A stretch of 9,636 nt of DNA from an uncultured euryarchaeote (GTDB taxonomy: Archaea > Thermoplasmatota > Poseidoniia > Poseidoniales > Poseidoniaceae), in NCBI GenBank assembly GCA_937881505.1, contig CALGEM010000250.1, positions 1 to 9,636 on the forward strand, given 5' to 3'. Shown piece after piece: positions 5,873 to 9,636 of this stretch. The number at the start of each line of letters is the position of its first letter. Position 1 is the stretch's first letter. Under the pieces are notes generated by a model. The model did no database searches, was not told where the DNA came from, and saw nothing but the letters and a program-made list of their open reading frames with translations. Both the position numbers and the translations under genes were made by a program.

Positions 5873-8572
5873 ATGGATGGCGAGAGCATGGCAGGGGAAG
5901 ACGGAGCAGAAGTCTTCCTTTCATTGGAAGACGATGAGCCCGTTGCAGCACCTGAACCCCCACAAGAAAATCCGGTGCTTGCCCAAGAGGTTGAACCGGA
6001 ACCCACCGAAGTGTTGGACCCTGAAATCGTTGATTCCACCTTTGTGGAAGATGCCAGCGGGTCTTTTGCCGTTAGTTGGCCGTTGCTTGGCATGGATTGC
6101 CCGGATTGCGCCTCAAAGGCCATGGGCGCTCTGGGCCACATGAAACAGGTGACGAAGTCCAATGTGTCGGCGACCTCGGGCGAGGTCAAACTCAACATCA
6201 ATCTCGAGGACGGTACGCTTTCAGAAGTGTCCGCAGTGTTGCGTTCACTGGGCCATGCACCCGACATTGACCATCATGAAATCGTCGGGGCACGGGCCAA
6301 AGCCGTGGCGCAGAGAAACGATGTTCCCGTGCAAAAACTTGAGCGGGTGATTCGCCGTCAGCCCGGTATTTTGGACGTCGAAATCTCCGATGATGACCGA
6401 ATTCTCGTTCAATTGGTGATCACCAATGAGAAAGCGCTTCTCGACGCCAGAAACCGTGCACTGAGCCACGTCTTGGGCATTGAACCAAACTTTGTGGTGG
6501 CCAAATCCAACAGGCTTCGCCCCGACCAGTGGCGGTTGATTGGGGGAGGCATCGCCTTCCCGGTCCTGTTGGTGGTCATGCTGGCTGAATTGATGGGCTA
6601 CCACGGCATCTTGATCCCGCTCTTGGCCATCCCTGGCGTCGCCATCGGCGGTGTTCAGATGTTCAAAGAGGCCTTTGCCTCGCTGCGAAACCTGCAGATG
6701 GGCTTCCAAGTGTTGACCAGTCTAGCCGTCATCGGTGCCTGCATATTGGGCATGTGGGAGGAAGCCCTCATCGTCACTATCCTCGTTGCGTTCACCATCC
6801 ATCTCGAAGGGGACGCCTTGGTCAAAGCTCGGCAAGCCATGCAAGGCGGCTTGGACCGGTTGCCCCGAACGGCGAGAAAAGTCAACCAACGTCACGCCAT
6901 TTCACTTTCGCCCGGCATGGCCATCACGGCCCCAGTGGGTGGAATCGCCTTGCCCATGGCAGGCGGCTTGAACTTGGGCACCCATTCGAATGCCAAACCA
7001 GAGACAGAAACGGTCCCCATCGACCTCATACGCCCGGGCGATAAAATCGAAATCCGAAGCGGTGAACTCATTCCCGCCGACGGCCGAATCGTCGAAGGCA
7101 AGGGGGCGCTCAACAAAGCACCACTCACCGGAGAATCCGTCCCCGTTGATGTTGGCGAGGGTGATGTCATCGAAGCAGGTTTGGTGCTCTCCAAAGGGCC
7201 CGTGGTCTGCGAAGTGCTGGCCGTGGGCGACGAGACGCGACTCTCCGGGCTCATCGATGCCGTTCACACCTTCCGGGACGTGCCGCCTCGCCTGCATAGC
7301 AGCATTGAGAAATTCACCGCTGTTTGGGTGCCAGCCGTACTGTTTGGTGCCTTGGCCGTTTGGTACTTTTTCTTCCCGAACGACTGGAAGATCATCCTTC
7401 TCTTGTGGGTCGTTTCCTGCCCCTGTGCACTCTTGCTCGCCACCCCAGTCCCTCATGCTGCTGCGCTTTCGAACGCCGCGCAAAACGGCGTAATCGTACG
7501 GGGCGGGGATGCGCTTGAGCGCATGGCGCATGTCAACCACATCCTTCTGGACAAAACGGGAACCCTCACCTCGGGCCGACCAACCGTTGGCGAAATCGTG
7601 CTCGGCAAAGGTCGACGTAAGCAGGCGGCGCTTCAAATCATGATGGGGCTTGAGTCCCGTTCAAACCATCCTTACGCCCTGGCGATGGTGGAACACTGCG
7701 CCTCGGAAGGTATCAAGGCCGCCTCCATCAAACAACTCAACGATATTGACGCAGGGGTTGCAGGTCAACACGGCAGCAGCGAAGTGGCCTTCATCCGACC
7801 GGACAAAGCCGAGGCCATGGGCGTTGAGGTCGAAGCAAAATTGGTTGAGGCGTTTGAGCGAGCGAAGGAAGCAGGGCACGGTGCGAGCCTGCTGGTCAAA
7901 GATGGAAAGGGGATTGCGCTTGCGACCTTTGTTCACGACGACACGCGAGATGGAACGGACGCCCTTATCGCATCGCTGCGAGACCGCAACATCAACATCG
8001 AGATTCTCTCTGGTGACCACCAAAACGCTGTTTCGGAATTTGCACGGTCGGTCGGCTTACCCGAAAGCGCAGCCCACGGGGGTTTGAGCCCCGAAGAAAA
8101 AGTGCAGTGGGTGAAGGCAAGGTCCAGTTCCCATGTCACGATGATGGTTGGCGACGGCTTCAATGACGCAGCCGCCTTGGCCGTTGCCGATGTCGGTGTG
8201 GCCATTGGTACGGGGGAATCCGTCAACTTGGAAGCGGCCGATGTCTTGGTCCCAGGCGACGATCCTCGAATGATCACGCAAATGATCGACCTCGCTCGTC
8301 AAGCCCAACGCACCTTGATGCAGAACCTGTTTTTCTCCGTCTTCATCACGGTCACGCTGGTGTTTGCTGTGGTTCAAGCATGGTACGACCAACTCTGGGT
8401 CGGTGTGCTGATTCACGAGCTTTCGGTTGTTATCGTCATCCTCAACGGTGCCCGCTTGGCCCAAAACGGACAATCCATGAAACTCTTGAAGGAAACGCTG
8501 AAGTCGGTGGTGGCGGATACACGAATTGCTTTTTCCTCCTTCAAAGCGAGGTATTTGCCCACCCGTGGTTAA
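5873..8572 (+). CDS. P1B-type heavy-metal-transporting ATPase, atypical subtype
   Basis: This is a membrane pump that couples ATP hydrolysis to transition-metal export. It is 899 residues from ATG 5873, which has GAGGG 4 bases upstream. An in-frame GTG at 5846 and an ATG at 5888 are alternatives. Order: acidic, proline-rich tail (1-50); metal-binding HMA domain with MDCPDC (C76, C79); a second HMA-like fold (about 145-220) with no cysteines; TM1-4; A domain with TGES (419-422); TM5-6 with CPC (516-518); P domain with DKTGT (D560); N domain with NHP (H599); GDGFND (760-765); TM7-8. All catalytic motifs are intact. TM6 reads CPCALLLATP. TM7 lacks the Cu-type YN and the Zn-type Lys, and TM8 reads HELS instead of DxG or MxxSS. 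The A domain has an extra Gly/Met/Pro-rich segment (about 343-380). The metal is therefore uncertain. A regulator and a zinc-ribbon gene follow on the same strand. Confidence 0.93.
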   Translation: MDGESMAGEDGAEVFLSLEDDEPVAAPEPPQENPVLAQEVEPEPTEVLDPEIVDSTFVEDASGSFAVSWPLLGMDCPDCASKAMGALGHMKQVTKSNVSATSGEVKLNINLEDGTLSEVSAVLRSLGHAPDIDHHEIVGARAKAVAQRNDVPVQKLERVIRRQPGILDVEISDDDRILVQLVITNEKALLDARNRALSHVLGIEPNFVVAKSNRLRPDQWRLIGGGIAFPVLLVVMLAELMGYHGILIPLLAIPGVAIGGVQMFKEAFASLRNLQMGFQVLTSLAVIGACILGMWEEALIVTILVAFTIHLEGDALVKARQAMQGGLDRLPRTARKVNQRHAISLSPGMAITAPVGGIALPMAGGLNLGTHSNAKPETETVPIDLIRPGDKIEIRSGELIPADGRIVEGKGALNKAPLTGESVPVDVGEGDVIEAGLVLSKGPVVCEVLAVGDETRLSGLIDAVHTFRDVPPRLHSSIEKFTAVWVPAVLFGALAVWYFFFPNDWKIILLLWVVSCPCALLLATPVPHAAALSNAAQNGVIVRGGDALERMAHVNHILLDKTGTLTSGRPTVGEIVLGKGRRKQAALQIMMGLESRSNHPYALAMVEHCASEGIKAASIKQLNDIDAGVAGQHGSSEVAFIRPDKAEAMGVEVEAKLVEAFERAKEAGHGASLLVKDGKGIALATFVHDDTRDGTDALIASLRDRNINIEILSGDHQNAVSEFARSVGLPESAAHGGLSPEEKVQWVKARSSSHVTMMVGDGFNDAAALAVADVGVAIGTGESVNLEAADVLVPGDDPRMITQMIDLARQAQRTLMQNLFFSVFITVTLVFAVVQAWYDQLWVGVLIHELSVVIVILNGARLAQNGQSMKLLKETLKSVVADTRIAFSSFKARYLPTRG

Positions 8573-8584
8573 TGGAATCCTTTT

Positions 8585-8608
8585 GGTTTGACGCGACATA
8601 TTCAAACC
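8585..8608. promoter_or_regulatory. Perfect 7-bp inverted repeat upstream of the ArsR-like gene (candidate operator)
   Basis: GGTTTGA (8585-8591) and TCAAACC (8602-8608) are perfect inverted arms around a 10-base spacer containing the TATA-like ACATAT. It lies in the 67-base gap between the ATPase and the winged-helix gene, 31 bases before its start. The position suits an autoregulatory operator over a core promoter. The heptamer GGTTTGA also occurs at 5856-5862, just before the ATPase start, but also inside the ATPase coding region near 8082, so it is not specific. Confidence 0.4.
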
Positions 8609-8629
8609 CTATGAGTCCGTCTTCCGGAT

Positions 8630-8634
8630 AGGTG
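8630..8634 (+). promoter_or_regulatory. Shine-Dalgarno site for the winged-helix gene
   Basis: AGGTG lies 5 bases before ATG 8640 and supports that start. Confidence 0.5.
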
Positions 8635-8639
8635 CGAGA

Positions 8640-9140
8640 ATGGGACGAGTGCGAGGCGACCCCATCACCACCGCTCTCGCCCACCCTACACGCCGTGCGG
8701 CCTATGTTGCACTTGCTCAGTCAGAAGAGATGAGCACTGTTCAACTCCAACAACACCTCGGCGTTGACCGGTACAACCTCTATCACCATCTCAAGAAACT
8801 CGCTTCCCTCTCCCTGATTGAAAATCACCGAGACCAAGGACGCGCACGATGGTGGAGAAAGGACCAGCACGTGGATTTGCCAGAATTGCTCCAAACCACC
8901 GCAGCCCCTGCTGCGCCCGCCCAAGTCGCACCAACCCCCTCCCGTCCAGTCACAACCCTGGCCTCCCTGGCCGTTGATGAAGAAGGACGAGATGTCATCG
9001 TCTTGGACCTCCAAGGCTCCAGGGACCAGGTCAGCGCCAAACAACTCATCGTTCGCCTCTCAGAAGAATTCGGACTTTCGTTGGATGTCCCTTGGAACTT
9101 CATACCGGAACAATTGGTTCTTTACTCGAAAAAGAAGTGA
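8640..9140 (+). CDS. ArsR-like winged-helix transcriptional regulator with unassigned C-terminal domain
   Basis: This is a probable DNA-binding regulator of 166 residues. Residues 7-75 form an ArsR-type winged helix: DPITTALAHPTRRAAYVAL (helix 1-2, the typical 'ALahPtRr.il..L'), MSTVQLQQHLGVDRYNLYHH (helix-turn-helix) and LKKLASLSLIENHRDQGRARWW (recognition helix end and wing). A Pro/Ala/Thr-rich linker covers about 86-105. The last 60 residues (LASLAVDEEGRDVIVLDLQG onward) look like a small alpha/beta domain that I do not recognise. The protein has no cysteine at all, so the classical thiolate metal sites of ArsR/SmtB sensors are absent. It follows the metal ATPase by 67 bases and precedes the zinc-ribbon gene by 4, so it is probably co-transcribed with the latter. 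Control of the ATPase is plausible from position only. Confidence 0.8.
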   Translation: MGRVRGDPITTALAHPTRRAAYVALAQSEEMSTVQLQQHLGVDRYNLYHHLKKLASLSLIENHRDQGRARWWRKDQHVDLPELLQTTAAPAAPAQVAPTPSRPVTTLASLAVDEEGRDVIVLDLQGSRDQVSAKQLIVRLSEEFGLSLDVPWNFIPEQLVLYSKKK

Positions 9141-9144
9141 TTCC

Positions 9145-9537
9145 ATGTCCGAGGAATTGAGCGTGGAATCAAAGGTGTCCCCACCTGCACTCTCCTGCCC
9201 GAAGTGCAAGGGCATGTTGCCTGTTGGCTTGGGTGAACTCAACTGCACCCTGTGCGATGCAAGGGTGCGTGTTGATCACCCGTTGACTCGACGAAAATGG
9301 AAGGAAGAGAAAATCTCCTGCCCTTCGTGCTCCAAGGTGTTGGTCGCCGGGGTTGACCACCGCCCAGCGGAGTTGAAATGCGGAACTTGCGAGACGTACT
9401 TCACCCTCAAAAAACAAGTCCCTCGGGTGGAGATTGCCTGCCCTGGATGCCATCGTAATCTGCGCATGAAACGCCGCCCGGGCACCAGAACCATCGAGTG
9501 TCCTGCTTGCGACACGGAGTTCAACGTCCGATTTTGA
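9145..9537 (+). CDS. Small protein with three tandem zinc ribbons
   Basis: The product is 130 residues from ATG 9145, 4 bases after the regulator's stop, with AAGTGAT overlapping that stop as a weak SD. The longer open frame from 8818 lies over the regulator in another frame and is not used. Six CxxC motifs occur in pairs: C18/C21 with C34/C37, C59/C62 with C79/C82, and C99/C102 with C119/C122. The pair spacings are about 13 to 17 residues, which is the geometry of three successive zinc ribbons, each able to bind one zinc. Linkers are basic (LTRRKWKEEK, LKKQVPR, RMKRRPGTR). No membrane segment or enzyme domain is present. Zinc ribbons of this kind serve nucleic-acid or protein contacts. A partner role with the neighbouring winged-helix protein is inferred from the tight spacing, and the function is unknown. 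Confidence 0.82.
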   Translation: MSEELSVESKVSPPALSCPKCKGMLPVGLGELNCTLCDARVRVDHPLTRRKWKEEKISCPSCSKVLVAGVDHRPAELKCGTCETYFTLKKQVPRVEIACPGCHRNLRMKRRPGTRTIECPACDTEFNVRF

Positions 9538-9564
9538 CCCACGGTCAGCGAAAGGGGGTCAAAA
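9532..9564. repeat. Perfect 9-bp inverted repeat over the zinc-ribbon gene stop
   Basis: TTTTGACCC (9532-9540, including the TGA stop) and GGGTCAAAA (9556-9564) are perfect inverted arms around a 15-base spacer. The right arm runs into seven A's (9561-9567). It could be an RNA hairpin at the 3' end or a protein-binding dyad upstream of the next gene. The plus strand has no T-tract after it, so it is not a standard terminator for the gene above. Confidence 0.5.
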
Positions 9565-9570
9565 AAATCC

Positions 9571-9597
9571 CTGTACAGCGCGCCGATTCGTCGCGCT
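9571..9597. repeat. Palindrome CTGTACAG and 6-bp inverted repeat upstream of the next gene
   Basis: CTGTACAG (9571-9578) is a perfect 8-base palindrome. Overlapping it by two bases, AGCGCG (9577-9582) and CGCGCT (9592-9597) are perfect inverted arms around a 9-base spacer. They end 22 bases before ATG 9620. The region may be a regulatory leader or a terminator hairpin (CCTTATCT follows). Nothing fixes which. Confidence 0.35.
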
Positions 9598-9619
9598 CCT
9601 TATCTATGAAGAGAAGCCC

Positions 9620-9636
9620 ATGAAGAAGTGGATGGG
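9620..9636 (+). CDS. Start of a further gene, cut by the window end
   Basis: An ATG at 9620 opens MKKWM, a lysine-rich start such as signal peptides have, and the window ends after 17 bases. The ATG at 9606 is closed by a TGA after five codons and is not a competing gene. Too little is visible to name a product or be sure it is real. Confidence 0.3.

Noticed and set aside
5787..5963. N-terminal extension of the HAD phosphatase to 5963
   Set aside because: The extra 59 residues are Arg/Pro/Cys/His-rich, unlike the family. They would run under the ATPase start, and the ATG at 5786 places the DxDGT motif at the normal distance from the N-terminus.
6902..7636. Open frame of 244 codons on the minus strand within the ATPase
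   Set aside because: It is antisense to intact ATPase motifs (TGES, CPC, DKTGT) and has low-complexity, unrecognisable sequence.
8818..9144. Upstream extension of the zinc-ribbon frame into the regulator gene
   Set aside because: This part is out of frame over the winged-helix gene and has a composition typical of an off-frame translation. ATG 9145, just after the regulator's stop, is the natural start.
1..9636. tRNA, rRNA, CRISPR array, insertion sequence or prophage signs
   Set aside because: Every gap is shorter than 130 bases and none shows a cloverleaf, repeat-spacer pattern or transposase-like coding sequence.

Overview
This window most likely comes from an archaeon of the Thermoplasmatota, in the style of the marine Poseidoniales (Marine Group II). 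That is an inference from three things. First, it carries a CoA-type 2-oxoacid:ferredoxin oxidoreductase with a fused gamma-alpha subunit. Second, its phosphoglycolate phosphatase resembles the Thermoplasma TA0175 type. Third, it has Shine-Dalgarno sites of the GGAGGTGA/AGGTGAT form and a multi-zinc-ribbon small protein. No rRNA, tRNA, insertion sequence or CRISPR array is visible. Genes are packed tightly, with gaps of 4 to 125 bases.

Layout. A short, probably exported lipocalin-like protein lies at the left edge (to 425). Next is korA-korB (550-3383), two subunits joined by an ATGA overlap, making a 2-oxoacid (probably 2-oxoglutarate) ferredoxin oxidoreductase. A membrane-anchored protein with a C-terminal YfaP/DUF2135-like beta domain follows (3434-4315). 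It runs tail-to-tail into a leftward two-gene operon: a HAD phosphatase of the archaeal phosphoglycolate phosphatase type (5786-5052) and a ROK kinase related to polyphosphate glucokinase (5055-4303). The second gene of that pair is translationally coupled to the first through an SD inside the phosphatase gene and a TTG start.

Divergent from that operon is a large P1B-type heavy-metal ATPase (5873-8572). Downstream on the same strand are a cysteine-free ArsR-like winged-helix regulator (8640-9140) and, 4 bases after it, a small protein with three tandem zinc ribbons (9145-9537). The window ends just inside another gene (ATG at 9620).

How they may work together. KorAB would feed reduced ferredoxin from 2-oxoacid oxidation in central metabolism. 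The phosphatase and kinase look like housekeeping metabolite repair and sugar phosphorylation. The part most worth a second look is the right third. There, an atypical metal ATPase (CPC motif, but no classical Cu, Zn/Cd or Co signature in TM7 and TM8, plus an unusual Gly/Met/Pro-rich insert) sits beside a regulator and zinc-ribbon pair, with perfect inverted repeats in both flanking gaps. This could be a small metal-homeostasis module, but its metal and regulatory logic cannot be read from sequence alone.
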